Below, piece by piece: positions 52,846-61,850 of a stretch of DNA of 64,000 nucleotides. Each line of letters starts with the position of its first letter. The first letter of the stretch is position 1. Source of the stretch: Spirosoma terrae (GTDB lineage Bacteria > Bacteroidota > Bacteroidia > Cytophagales > Spirosomataceae); the NCBI RefSeq assembly GCF_010435915.1, contig NZ_JAAFZH010000005.1, positions 248,001 to 312,000 on the forward strand, in the 5' to 3' direction. The notes under the pieces are model-generated. The model did no database searches, was not told where the DNA came from, and saw only the letters and a program-made list of their open reading frames with translations. The position numbers were made by a program, and so were the translations under genes.

Positions 52846-52855
52846 CAACTTATTA

Positions 52856-52940
52856 GTTTTTGGTTTATCGTTTATGGTTTATAGTGCGCGAAGCGGTCTT
52901 GCGTCAGCCCACTATAAACCATAAACGATAAACCAAAAAC
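52856..52940. repeat. Perfect 31-bp inverted repeat, dispersed palindromic element copy 1
   Basis: Arms 52856-52886 and 52910-52940 are exactly complementary around a 23-bp loop. The arms consist of TTTATGG/TTTATAG-type AT-rich repeats. The core GTGCGCGAAGCG (52884-52895) straddles the end of the left arm. The same core and similar tails recur at 55606-55710. It sits between trxB and the M23 peptidase gene and may end the trxB transcript. Confidence 0.65.
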
Positions 52941-52956
52941 CCATCCTTACTTGCTG

Positions 52957-54024
52957 ATGAGAAAAAAGGCTGTTCGATGGCTCCTGGCCATCAGTTGCCT
53001 GTGTTTGACCGTAGCAGCACAGGCTCAGGAACGGGGTCGATTTAAGAAAAACCTCAAGATTACGCCCAAAAACCAATATACCCCGAATGCTCCCGTCGTT
53101 GAACAGCCTCAAAAAGCGGACGACCCATTCGATCAGGAAACTACCCAACTGCGTTTTAATAACCAGTTTGAACCTAAAAAAGAACTTAACAAGGTGGCTA
53201 GTGAAGATACTAGCACCATCGATCAGGGCGAACCTAGTGTTGTCGAAATCATTGATTCCGTTCTGGTTGGTGAAGAGTGGGTTAAAGTAGCCGATTATTA
53301 CGCTATATGGGATTCCCGAACGATTGATCCCTATAACATCAATCCACTGGAATTTAATGAAGCCATTGATATCAAGCTTTACGATCCACCAGCAAACCGT
53401 TATTGGTCGGCCCCGCTTAACGAAGGAAAGCTGACATCTAATTTTGGATTTCGCTGGGGGCGCTGGCATACGGGAGCTGACCTCGATCTGGAAACCGGGG
53501 ACCCCGTCTATTCCGCTTTTGACGGCATTGTGCGCGTAGTAGGCTGGAATGGTGGCGGGTACGGTCGTTTTGTACTGGTACGTCATTACAACGGTCTGGA
53601 AACGCTGTATGGGCACATGTCCAAACAAACTGTCGAGAATGGTCAACTGGTTAAAGCGGGTGATCAGCTTGGACTGGGCGGTAGCACAGGACGTAGTTCT
53701 GGCCCACACCTGCATTTCGAAACCCGTTATGAAGGAAATCCATTTACCCCTCTTACCATTTATTCGTTTCCTGAAAATACCATTAATTCCGACCACTTCC
53801 TGCTGACGAGTGCTGTTTGGGATTATCTGCGGGGTGGTCGTTCTTCGTCGGAAGGTAGTTCAAGGCCCCGGCTGAAACGAACTGTCTTACACCGCGTTCG
53901 GTCGGGCGAAACACTGAGTTCGATTGCTAGTCGTTACGGTATGACCGTATCAGCACTGACACGCAAAAACCACCTTTCGTCACGCTCTCGTATTCGCCCT
54001 GGACAGAAACTACGAGTAAACTAA
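52957..54024 (+). CDS. Secreted M23 metallopeptidase with C-terminal LysM domain
   Basis: A 355-residue exported protein from the Met at 52957 (MRKKAVRWLLAISCLCL). After an acidic linker, the LytM/M23 domain (about residues 160-270) shows the zinc motif HTGADLDL (HxxxD), LYGHMSKQ and PHLHFETR (HxH). A LysM peptidoglycan-binding domain closes the protein (HRVRSGETLSSIASRYGMTVSALTRKN region). The expected role is peptidoglycan endopeptidase or divisome-type amidase activator. All zinc ligands appear present, so it is probably catalytic. Confidence 0.92.
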   Translation: MRKKAVRWLLAISCLCLTVAAQAQERGRFKKNLKITPKNQYTPNAPVVEQPQKADDPFDQETTQLRFNNQFEPKKELNKVASEDTSTIDQGEPSVVEIIDSVLVGEEWVKVADYYAIWDSRTIDPYNINPLEFNEAIDIKLYDPPANRYWSAPLNEGKLTSNFGFRWGRWHTGADLDLETGDPVYSAFDGIVRVVGWNGGGYGRFVLVRHYNGLETLYGHMSKQTVENGQLVKAGDQLGLGGSTGRSSGPHLHFETRYEGNPFTPLTIYSFPENTINSDHFLLTSAVWDYLRGGRSSSEGSSRPRLKRTVLHRVRSGETLSSIASRYGMTVSALTRKNHLSSRSRIRPGQKLRVN

Positions 54025-54027
54025 GTT

Positions 54028-54109
54028 TTTTTAGACAGGATTAACAAGATTGACAGGATGAACAGAGAAGACGAATAATCCTGTCAATCTTGTTAATCCT
54101 GTCTAAAAA
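54028..54109. repeat. Perfect 32-bp inverted repeat overlapping the modC 3' end
   Basis: Arms 54028-54059 and 54078-54109 are exactly complementary around an 18-bp loop. The arms carry the iterated motif GACAGGATTAACAAGATTGA. Related AATCCTGT-type repeats are common at gene ends in several bacterial phyla. The right arm encodes the final codons and stop of modC. It lies between the convergent M23 and modC genes and can act as a two-way terminator. Confidence 0.7.
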
Positions 54110-54926
54110 GAGGAGAAACCTGAATGTAATCATTGATACGTAGTTCGCTCCAGGTTGGATTTCTGGAACGTAGTAAGGACGTATCCGTTTGAATAACCCA
54201 TTCCTGTTCGGCCTCGTCAAAGTAAATCTGGCGAATCGGTTCCGATGGCGAAATCGCTTTAATCCTGGCTTGTGCTTTTGTCTGATCGCTCTGCACGCGA
54301 CCCTGCGACAAACGAATAACCCTGTCTGCTAATACCGCTACGTCTGTATCGTAATGACTAACGAGTAGCGTCGTTGTTCCCCAATCCTGATGCAGTTTTA
54401 GCAGCAGTTGCCGAAGTTGATGACTGGCTTCGGAATCCAGTGCAGCAAATGGCTCATCGAGCAACAACATCGTTGGCCGTCGGACCAGCGCGCGAGCCAG
54501 GGCTACCCGCTGCCGCTGGCCGCCAGACAGGGCGACGGGTTTTTGATTGATAAAGGGTTCTAATCCAGTTTCTGCAATTAGCTGATCAACCAGCGTAGCG
54601 TTTTCGCGGGAAGCGGCAAACTGGATATTTCTCCGAACAGTCAGGTTAGGAAAGAGAGCGGCATCCTGAAATACGTAGCCAATCGATCGCTCCTGTGGAG
54701 ATAAATTAATTCGTTTGTCGGTGTCGAGCCAAACCTCGCCATTGACTACCATTTTGCCCTGCTTTGGTTTTTCTAGTCCAGCCAGTAAACGAAGTAAGGT
54801 GGTTTTCCCGGAGCCGGATGGTCCGATTAGTGCCGTAAAGCTTCCTGATTCGAGGTCTGCCTGAATATGAAGGTCAGATAGGCCTTCAGCAAATAAACGC
54901 GGTAGGCTGATATCGAGCTGAATCAT
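54093..54926 (-). CDS. modC: Molybdate ABC transporter ATP-binding protein
   Basis: A 277-residue ATPase energising molybdate (or tungstate) import. Walker A GPSGSGKTTLL is at about residues 36-46, the signature LSGGQRQRVALARAL near 130, and Walker B LLLDEPFAALDSE follows. The C-terminal TOBE/Mop region is short compared with the roughly 350-residue E. coli ModC, ending soon after the core. The last residues (FRQD) and the stop come from a 32-bp palindromic repeat. Its start overlaps modB by 4 bp. Confidence 0.9.
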   Translation of the reverse strand: MIQLDISLPRLFAEGLSDLHIQADLESGSFTALIGPSGSGKTTLLRLLAGLEKPKQGKMVVNGEVWLDTDKRINLSPQERSIGYVFQDAALFPNLTVRRNIQFAASRENATLVDQLIAETGLEPFINQKPVALSGGQRQRVALARALVRRPTMLLLDEPFAALDSEASHQLRQLLLKLHQDWGTTTLLVSHYDTDVAVLADRVIRLSQGRVQSDQTKAQARIKAISPSEPIRQIYFDEAEQEWVIQTDTSLLRSRNPTWSELRINDYIQVSPLFRQD

Positions 54927-55588
54927 ATCGTTACCCGTTTATTAATGCCGTACACCAGCAGTAAAATTAGAAAGGAGATACCCAGCAGAAGAACGGCATA
55001 AGTGTGGGCCGTATCAAAATTAAGGAGTTCGACTTCGTCATAAATGGCAATGGACGCCACCCGGGTTTGCCCCGGCAGGTTTCCCCCGATCATAAGAACC
55101 AGACCAAACTCACCGATGGTGTGTGCGAATGATAAAACAATACCAGTCAACAGGGCCGGTTTGCAATTAGGAAGCAGGACGTACCATAACGTTCTGATCG
55201 GCGATTGGCCGAGGGTATAAGCAGCCTCCCGCCATGAGGATGGCAGATTCTCCAGTCCCGCCTGTATGGGATGAACCATAAATGGCAGGCTATAGAGCAA
55301 CGACGCTACGACCAGGCCAACAAAGGAAAATACCAACTGCACGTTGAAGGTGTCTAGTAGCCAGCCTCCCAGCCAGCTAGTGGGGCTAAAGGCAAGCAAT
55401 AGATAAAAGCCAACCACCGACGGAGGAAGAACCAGCGGTAGACTAATGAATGTTTCAATCAATGGTTTGAGCCGAAACCGGCTAAGTGCCAGCCAACTGG
55501 CCAGTGGTACGCCAATAAACAATAAAATAAACGTAGTGATACCCGCCAGACGTAATGTAAGCCAGATCGGTCCCCAATCGATGGGCAT
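54923..55588 (-). CDS. modB: Molybdate ABC transporter permease
   Basis: A 221-residue inner-membrane permease with five predicted helices. The EAA loop that docks on the ATPase is WREAAYTLGQSPIRTLWYVLLP. ISLPLVLPPSVVGFYLLL and AHTIGEFGLVLMIGGNLPGQT are ModB hallmarks. It overlaps modC by ATGA. An inverted-repeat element separates it from modA, an unusual gap for this operon. Confidence 0.93.
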   Translation of the reverse strand: MPIDWGPIWLTLRLAGITTFILLFIGVPLASWLALSRFRLKPLIETFISLPLVLPPSVVGFYLLLAFSPTSWLGGWLLDTFNVQLVFSFVGLVVASLLYSLPFMVHPIQAGLENLPSSWREAAYTLGQSPIRTLWYVLLPNCKPALLTGIVLSFAHTIGEFGLVLMIGGNLPGQTRVASIAIYDEVELLNFDTAHTYAVLLLGISFLILLLVYGINKRVTI

Positions 55589-55605
55589 AAGGAGTGTAGG
55601 GTTTA

Positions 55606-55710
55606 TAGTTTATGGTTTTCAGTTTATAGTTTTCGCAGGCCTGCCCGAGCGGTGGATGAGGCAGGAGCGCTTCGCGCACCCTAATGCCAGACTACTAAAA
55701 ACTATAAACT
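55606..55710. repeat. Inverted-repeat element between modA and modB, dispersed element copy 2
   Basis: 13-bp arms AGTTTATAGTTTT (55621-55633) and its complement (55698-55710) flank a GC-richer centre with a GCAGGCCTGC palindrome and CGCTTCGCGCAC (55668-55679), the complement of the core in copy 1. TTTATAG/TTTATGG tails extend to the left. The element fills almost the whole modA-modB gap and may attenuate modBC expression or stabilise the modA message. Confidence 0.55.
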
Positions 55711-55713
55711 AGA

Positions 55714-56454
55714 TTATGGTAATCGATAACCGTATTTCTGCAAAATGCGCCGGGCTGTTGAGCTGCGCAAAAATTGTACAAATTGCTGAGCCGCTTTGCT
55801 CTGGGTGGTTCGTTTTAGCACAACAACTCCCTGAGCAATGGGAGAGTAACTTCGGTTGGGAAGCTCGATCCAATGCCCACGATTGTTAAGTGTTGAATCC
55901 AATACGACCGATTTAGCCGTGAAGCCCATTTCGGCAGAACCGGAGAGGATATACTGATTGACCTGCGAAATACTTTCTCCATAGACGATTTTGCTACGTA
56001 TGGCTTCCAGCATATTCGCCTTTTTTAATACGCTTTCTGCAGCCTCTCCATACGGTGCTTTGGTTGGATTGGCGATGGCAATGTGCCGGACAGCCGGATT
56101 TTGTAATACCTTGAGGTCATTGGCTAGCGGCCATTTCCCGGTTGTCCAGAGGACTAACGTACCGTAAGCGTAAATGGCTGGTGCCGATTGCGTCAAGCCC
56201 TCTTTATAAAGCGTTTCCGGATATGACATATCGGCAGATAAGAAAACATCGAAAGGGGCTCCCTGCTGAATTTGGGTGGTGAGTTTTCCGGATGAGCTGA
56301 CAATGGACTCTACAGGGATCCCGGCCTTTTTTTGAAATTCTGTCCGTAGTTTTTCCATAACAAACTGCGCGTTAGCTGCCACCGCAATACGTAACGGCTG
56401 CGCTTGTAATAGGTAAAACGGCCAGAGTAAAAGGAACAGAAATAGTTTCTTCAT
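55714..56454 (-). CDS. modA: Molybdate ABC transporter substrate-binding protein
   Basis: A 246-residue periplasmic binding protein; signal peptide about residues 1-18 (LFLFLLLWPFYLLQAQ). ModA landmarks are LRIAVAANAQFVMEKL, SIVSSSGKLTTQIQQGAPFDVFLSADM split by the ligand-contact Ser residues, IANPTKAPYGEAAESVL and SAEMGFTAKSVV. First gene of modABC. A TATATTTG -7 box complementary to 56490-56497 lies 36 bases upstream of the ATG. Confidence 0.93.
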   Translation of the reverse strand: MKKLFLFLLLWPFYLLQAQPLRIAVAANAQFVMEKLRTEFQKKAGIPVESIVSSSGKLTTQIQQGAPFDVFLSADMSYPETLYKEGLTQSAPAIYAYGTLVLWTTGKWPLANDLKVLQNPAVRHIAIANPTKAPYGEAAESVLKKANMLEAIRSKIVYGESISQVNQYILSGSAEMGFTAKSVVLDSTLNNRGHWIELPNRSYSPIAQGVVVLKRTTQSKAAQQFVQFLRSSTARRILQKYGYRLP

Positions 56455-56489
56455 CGAGAAATATAATCAACCGAAACGTTGTGGTTGAG

Positions 56490-56497
56490 CAAATATA
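56490..56497 (-). promoter_or_regulatory. -7 box TATATTTG upstream of modA
   Basis: On the minus strand the complement of 56490-56497 reads TATATTTG, a full TAnnTTTG match, giving a leader of about 30 bases. No -33 TTG at the usual spacing was found. Confidence 0.4.
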
Positions 56498-56549
56498 ACG
56501 GCATATATGGGATTATTAGCGGTTTGTACATGGATCTCTGGAATAGAAT

Positions 56550-56589
56550 CCTGTCTTCTTCCGTACACCAACGTCCGGAAGAAGACAGG
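56550..56589 (-). terminator. Hairpin after the Gfo/Idh/MocA gene
   Basis: Perfect 14-bp arms CCTGTCTTCTTCCG (56550-56563) and its complement (56576-56589) with a 12-bp loop, 6 bp after the stop codon of the oxidoreductase gene. Confidence 0.65.
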
Positions 56590-56594
56590 TGCAT

Positions 56595-57974
56595 TTACTG
56601 GAGCATAGGTTCCGGACCTCGAAAAGTATCCTGCTTATCAATACGAGGTAGTTTAACGGGGCGTCCTTCGCGGGCCGACTGGTAAATGGCTTCCATAATT
56701 CGTTGATCCTGAAGACCCTCTTCGCCTGTAGAGTAGGGAGCTTTTTCGTCCAGGATACATTCCGAGAAATAATCCATTTCCGTTGCGAACTGATTCTTAG
56801 GCGTAATACTCACGTTTTCCTGCCGTACGATCTGACCGTCGGCCCTTGATGTAGTCAATTTTTGTCCTGAGTAGGCGTAGGCATTGGCCAGCTCATACCA
56901 GCCGCGTTCGGTCATGATCCGGTACTGACGAGAGTCATGAACGTTGTAATGAGTGGCACAATTGGCAATGATGCCGCTGGGAAACTTCATCTGCCAGGAA
57001 CACACCTCCTCCACTTCCTTGAACAGAGGATTATTCGGGTCGCTATAGGCGTAACCCATAACTTCGATAGGTTCTTCACCGAGAATGAATCGGGTCGTGT
57101 TCAAACAGTATAGACCGATATCTGGAAGGGCACCACCGCCCGCCAGCGCCTTAATATGCCGCCAGTGTTTTGGATTAGCCGACGACTGACAGTTATAGGC
57201 ATCCACAAACTTAGTTTTACCATATTCGTTTTTCCGGATTTGCTCGCGAACGTACCGATTGTAAGGCTCGTAGTGAATGCGATAAGCAACCATTAACTTA
57301 CGATTGGCTTTTTTGCACGCATCAATCATGGCCTGACATTCGGCCGAGGAGTTGGCCATTGGTTTCTCGCACAGTATATGTTTCCCGGCCTGGGCTCCGC
57401 GTATGGTGTATTCCGCGTGCATGGAGTTCGGTAAAATGATGTAGATGACCTGCACGTCCGGGTTGTCTTTGAGCTTGTCGTACTGTTCGTAGCTATAACA
57501 ACTGTCGGGTTTGATACCGTACTGGCTGGCTACTTTCTGCAATTTTTCGGGATTGCCACTCACCAGCGCAACGGGTTTCGATTTTTTACAGGCTCCAAAG
57601 GCTGGCAACACTTCTTCCAGAGCCAGATGACCCAGTCCAACGATAGCGTATCCAATTCGCTGATCGCGTGGCAGGGGAGTTGGTACGGGTCCCGATGCCC
57701 GATCGGCGTCGGATTTCCAGGCTTCGAGTTCAATCGGTTTGTCGGCGGCATCGGGCACTATGGCCGGAGGAGAATAGGGGGGAGAAGTAGGCACTTGCTG
57801 GCCGGTTGGGGCTTTATAGTTACTACGGGTAGGCACCGGATACGAGGGTGCCTGGCCGTTCGACTGGCAGGAAACTACCAGCCCACTGGCCATTCCCATG
57901 GTCGCTACCTGTAAAAAACCTTTTCGGCTCAACAGGGGAGTTGAAGCGCTATAGGGTTCGTTTTCGTTCGTCAT
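56595..57974 (-). CDS. Gfo/Idh/MocA oxidoreductase with Tat-type lipoprotein signal
   Basis: A 459-residue protein from the Met at 57974 (MTNENEPYSASTPLLSRKGF). The N-terminus has a Tat-like SRKGFLQ motif, a hydrophobic stretch and a lipobox-like LVVSC. A Pro-rich linker follows. The Rossmann domain begins at GYAIVGLGHLALEEVLPAF and contains the family motif CEKPMANSSAEC. The C-terminal beta-sheet domain contains KHWRHIKALAGGGALPDIGLYCLN. Export of the folded cofactor-bound enzyme to the periplasm is expected. Relatives act on sugars, including glucose-fructose oxidoreductase, which is also Tat-exported. The substrate is unknown. Confidence 0.88.
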   Translation of the reverse strand: MTNENEPYSASTPLLSRKGFLQVATMGMASGLVVSCQSNGQAPSYPVPTRSNYKAPTGQQVPTSPPYSPPAIVPDAADKPIELEAWKSDADRASGPVPTPLPRDQRIGYAIVGLGHLALEEVLPAFGACKKSKPVALVSGNPEKLQKVASQYGIKPDSCYSYEQYDKLKDNPDVQVIYIILPNSMHAEYTIRGAQAGKHILCEKPMANSSAECQAMIDACKKANRKLMVAYRIHYEPYNRYVREQIRKNEYGKTKFVDAYNCQSSANPKHWRHIKALAGGGALPDIGLYCLNTTRFILGEEPIEVMGYAYSDPNNPLFKEVEEVCSWQMKFPSGIIANCATHYNVHDSRQYRIMTERGWYELANAYAYSGQKLTTSRADGQIVRQENVSITPKNQFATEMDYFSECILDEKAPYSTGEEGLQDQRIMEAIYQSAREGRPVKLPRIDKQDTFRGPEPMLQ

Positions 57975-58207
57975 GTCGTTGAGCAAAAAATAAGGAGTCA
58001 ATTAATCTAATGACTACAACCTGCTTATGGCCAATGTTTCCACCTCTAGGAATGATCTTATAAAATGGTCAGCCTGTTGCCAACTTCCCCACGTAACGGG
58101 CTATAGCTTACCGTCTCTATGTGGGTCACAAACTAGAATTACAGTTAATTTTCGTGTATATACATCTATGTCAAAACTTTCCGGTTGAACGGTTTGTCTT
58201 GACCTCT

Positions 58208-60829
58208 ATGCAACAGGAACAGCAACGACTCGATCAGGAATGGAACAAAGAAGCAAACTGGTATCAGTGGGGGCCTTATGTGAGTGACCGGCAATGGGGC
58301 ACTGTCCGGGAGGATTACAGCGCTGATGGTACGGCCTGGGCGTATCTGCCACACGATATGGCTCGATCCAGAACGTATCGATGGGGTGAAGACGGCATCG
58401 GCGGTATTTCCGACAATACACAAACGCTCTGTTTTGCTCTGGCCCTCTGGAACGGCAAAGACCCCTATTTGAAAGAGAGGCTGTTTGGTTTATCGAATGG
58501 GGAGGGTAATCACGGGGAAGATGTCAAAGAGTTATACTACTATCTCGATAACACCCCGACTCACAGTTATATGCGGATGTTGTATAAATATCCGCAGGCC
58601 GCTTTTCCTTATGAGAAATTACGGACAGAAAACGCTCGGCGCTCATTAACAGAACGGGAGTATGAGCTGTTAGATACGGGTTTGTTCGACGATAACCAGT
58701 ATTTCGACGTTTTTATTGAGTATGCCAAAGCCGATACCAACGATCTGGCTATTAAGATTACCATTCATAATCGGTCTGAGAAAGCTGCTCCTTTATCTAT
58801 TTTGCCTACGCTCTGGTTTCGGAATCGCTGGTCATTCGGGCTCGAAAAAGAGCGGCCCCGAATTGAACGGATGGAAGCCAGTTCTGACGGGGTTTGTCAG
58901 GTTCGGGCAATGCACGAGCGATTGGGAGCGTATGTGCTGAGTTTTCAGACACCCGAACAGGTGCTCATGACCGAAAATGAGACTAACCAGCAGCGGGTAC
59001 TGGGAAAGGAGAATACCAGTCCGTTTGTGAAGGATGCCTTCCATGACGCCGTTACGTCCAGGCAGTACGCTCCATTTAATCAGCAGCCAGATGGATCAAA
59101 ATGTGCCGCTGTATACAACGTAGCAGTTGGGGCCGGAGAATCTGTCGAGATACGGTTACGTTTGCATCAGCAGGAGATCGATTCGCCGTTGGGTGAGTCA
59201 TTCAATCAGTTGTTTGCCAGTCGTCAGCAGGAGTCGGATGATTTCTACGCCGATTTGACCACTGGACTTTCACCAGATGATGCTCAGATCAAGCGACAGG
59301 CATGGGCGGGTCTGCTCTGGTCGAAACAATACTATAATTATGCCGTTGCCAGGTGGTTGAAGGGCGATCCGGGTCAGCCGATGCCGCCACCCGAACGATG
59401 GCACAGCCGGAACTCAGACTGGCAGCACGTCAATGCGGAGCATATTCTGCTGATGCCCGACAAATGGGAATACCCCTGGTTTGCGGCCTGGGATTTAGCC
59501 TTTCATGCTACGGCACTGGCCCCGGTCGATCTGCGTTTTGCCAAAGAACAACTCTATCTGCTGGCCGATCCGAACTACCAGGGTACCAGTGGACAACTCC
59601 CGTCGTATGAATGGGATTTTTCGGCTAACAATCCACCCATCCGAGGAGGGTTTGCCTGGTTATTTTTTGAGCAGGAGCGACTGGACACTGGTGTTCGGGA
59701 TACAGGGTTTTTAGCGATTATGTTTGACCGGTTGCGTGCCAATTACGAATGGTGGTCAACACGAGCGGGTGGAAAGGTCAGTAATCTTTTTCAAGGTGGC
59801 TTTTTAGGCCTGGATAACGTAAGCCTTTTTGATCGTAGCGAGGGAATCCCATCCGATGGGAAGTTAGATCAGGCCGATGCTACCGCCTGGATGGCAACCT
59901 ACACGGTTTATATGATGCGTATTACGCTTGAGCTAGCCAAAAGCGATCCCGAGACGTATGAGCCCATCAGTATTTACTATTTCGACCGTTACGTCCAGAT
60001 TGCCAAAGCCTTGCAGGATATTGCACTCCTGTGGATTACGGACGATGAAAGCAACAATGGTTTCTCATACGATGTGCTGCATTTACCCTCGGGTGAGTCT
60101 ATTCCGCTGGCGTTACGCTCGATGGTGGGCTTGTCGAATTTGTTCTGTGTGATGACCATGTCGCTGGAGCAGGCTAAGGCCTTCCCGGCTTTTTACGGAC
60201 GAGTTCGGGGCTATATTGACGAGCAGAAGGTCGAAAAATCCTGCTATCTGGTAGTAGAAGAAGATCCCGAGCAGGATTGTATGCTTTTTTCACTGCTTTC
60301 CTGCGATCAGCTGGAACGTCTGTCCAGTTATTTGTTTAATGAGGCTGAATTATTGGGCCCCGGTGGCATACGGTCGCTCTCGAAAGCGTATAAGCAACCG
60401 TATGAACAGAAGATAGCGGGAGAACGCTACGAAATTCATTACGTACCGGGCGAATCTGATTCCGGCATGTACGGAGGGAATTCAAATTGGCGGGGACCGG
60501 TCTGGATGCCCATGAACTACCTGCTGGTTAAAGCGCTTGAGGAATTCGGGAAATACTATGGCGATCAGATCAGTGTCGAATTGCCTACAGGAAGTGGTAA
60601 CTGGGGCAATTTGAGTCAGGCAGCCGAATTTCTGACGCAGCGTATGTGGAGTATCATCCGGGCGGACGATCAGGGAAAACGACCTTGCTATGGAAATGAC
60701 GCTCAATACAGCAAAGATCCCTATTTCAAAGACCTCATCTTATTCTTCGAACATTTCGACGGCGATACGTCTCGTGGGCTGGGAGCCAGTCATCAGACCG
60801 GTTGGTCGGCCATGCTAACCGTTCTGTAA
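58208..60829 (+). CDS. GH63-like glucosidase (MGH1-type family)
   Basis: An 873-residue cytosolic-type enzyme from the Met at 58208 (MQQEQQRLDQEWNKEANW); the frame is open to 58121 but the extra N-terminus is hydrophobic and unlike the family. It matches bacterial GH63 / mannosylglycerate-hydrolase-like proteins: WYQWGPYVSDRQWGTVREDYS at the start, WEYPWFAAWDLAFHATALAPVD in the (alpha/alpha)6 barrel, with the general-acid Asp region, and GMYGGNSNWRGPVWMPMNYLL near the end. It likely hydrolyses alpha-linked glucosides or glucosylglycerate. No signal peptide is seen. Confidence 0.85.
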   Translation: MQQEQQRLDQEWNKEANWYQWGPYVSDRQWGTVREDYSADGTAWAYLPHDMARSRTYRWGEDGIGGISDNTQTLCFALALWNGKDPYLKERLFGLSNGEGNHGEDVKELYYYLDNTPTHSYMRMLYKYPQAAFPYEKLRTENARRSLTEREYELLDTGLFDDNQYFDVFIEYAKADTNDLAIKITIHNRSEKAAPLSILPTLWFRNRWSFGLEKERPRIERMEASSDGVCQVRAMHERLGAYVLSFQTPEQVLMTENETNQQRVLGKENTSPFVKDAFHDAVTSRQYAPFNQQPDGSKCAAVYNVAVGAGESVEIRLRLHQQEIDSPLGESFNQLFASRQQESDDFYADLTTGLSPDDAQIKRQAWAGLLWSKQYYNYAVARWLKGDPGQPMPPPERWHSRNSDWQHVNAEHILLMPDKWEYPWFAAWDLAFHATALAPVDLRFAKEQLYLLADPNYQGTSGQLPSYEWDFSANNPPIRGGFAWLFFEQERLDTGVRDTGFLAIMFDRLRANYEWWSTRAGGKVSNLFQGGFLGLDNVSLFDRSEGIPSDGKLDQADATAWMATYTVYMMRITLELAKSDPETYEPISIYYFDRYVQIAKALQDIALLWITDDESNNGFSYDVLHLPSGESIPLALRSMVGLSNLFCVMTMSLEQAKAFPAFYGRVRGYIDEQKVEKSCYLVVEEDPEQDCMLFSLLSCDQLERLSSYLFNEAELLGPGGIRSLSKAYKQPYEQKIAGERYEIHYVPGESDSGMYGGNSNWRGPVWMPMNYLLVKALEEFGKYYGDQISVELPTGSGNWGNLSQAAEFLTQRMWSIIRADDQGKRPCYGNDAQYSKDPYFKDLILFFEHFDGDTSRGLGASHQTGWSAMLTVL

Positions 60830-60858
60830 TCGCCAATCGGATGAATGCACTCCGTTGA

Positions 60859-61563
60859 TTAATCTAAATTGGTGGTAATCATAACCTGAAAAACATGGGA
60901 AGACATATCGCCTTCCCATTCTTTCTGTTGCCAGATCATATACCCGATTTCGGTATCAATCTTTTTATTCCATCGGTAGCCGACGGACGTGAGCAATCGA
61001 TTCTGATCGAAAAAATCACCGTTGACGTTTTGTTTGTTATGTACGTTCGCAAACAATTCATTCTGGAGGTTTACGTACATTCCCTTGCTAAAGTCGTTGT
61101 TAGCAATAACGGGAATTTGTAAAGCCAGAAAGGCGCGGGCTCGTTCTGAGAACAGATAATGAACGTCTTCTTTAATAAACCGTTGTTCGAAACGAAAGCG
61201 AGCTGTAACTTCTGATTTGCCTATCGTCGACTCAAACAGATACTGTTCATAGATTCTGTTTTCAATCTGACGATCGACACCATCTTCCTGGCGTTCCCAA
61301 TCGCTTTTATAGGCGTAACCCAGCGCAACTGAATGCTTTTTGTTCAGGTTATACGCTACTCCAGAACGTAGCAGCAACGTATTGACATACCGGAGCTGGT
61401 CAGCAGATCGGACTTGCGCATCGAACAGAATCGCTACTTTTTTAGTAATCGTTTGGGTATGGGACAGGAAAAACCAGCCTTTTGTTTCGGGCGGTTGGGC
61501 CAGAATCCAATGCGGACACCATAACAAAACCAGAAAGAGAGTCGTACGTTGAGTGAAGCCCAT
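60859..61563 (-). CDS. DUF2490 outer-membrane protein
   Basis: A 234-residue exported protein with a signal peptide (TTLFLVLLWCPHWILAQ). Alternating-residue beta strands (VAILFDAQVRSADQLRYVN, LLLRSGVAYNLNKKHSVALGYAY, DTEIGYMIWQQ) indicate a small outer-membrane beta-barrel, as expected for DUF2490. No function has been established for the family. It is convergent with the GH63-like gene (29-bp gap). Confidence 0.85.
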   Translation of the reverse strand: MGFTQRTTLFLVLLWCPHWILAQPPETKGWFFLSHTQTITKKVAILFDAQVRSADQLRYVNTLLLRSGVAYNLNKKHSVALGYAYKSDWERQEDGVDRQIENRIYEQYLFESTIGKSEVTARFRFEQRFIKEDVHYLFSERARAFLALQIPVIANNDFSKGMYVNLQNELFANVHNKQNVNGDFFDQNRLLTSVGYRWNKKIDTEIGYMIWQQKEWEGDMSSHVFQVMITTNLD

Positions 61564-61818
61564 GAAAATCGAAAGAGCGTATAGGGTATATCTCCAGAAA
61601 TCAGTGGATTGTTCAGGCGTAAGAGAAACGCTGGTTCCTCAATCACGAAGCATTTGATTGACGGAGCACTGAGTATATGGATTACCAACGTATCAGTCCA
61701 CTAATGCTTTACGCTGTGTCTCTGTGGAGAATAAGTTTACATACGTGTTGCCCCAACGAACGTGAAGAAGTACTGAAAAAGAGAAATAATATACCGGTAT
61801 GTAATCGATAAACTGGTA

Positions 61819-61826
61819 TAGTTTTG
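61819..61826 (+). promoter_or_regulatory. -7 box TAGTTTTG before the MDR oxidoreductase gene
   Basis: A full TAnnTTTG match 24 bases before the ATG at 61851. The 12-base context TAGTTTTGTGCT is identical to that before the monooxygenase gene at 25418. No -33 TTG is evident. Confidence 0.4.
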
Positions 61827-61850
61827 TGCTAATAAACTGATAAAGATAGT

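Noticed and set aside
52912-53796. 294-codon minus-strand open frame
   Set aside because: Antisense to the M23 peptidase, whose HxxxD and HxH motifs fix the coding strand.
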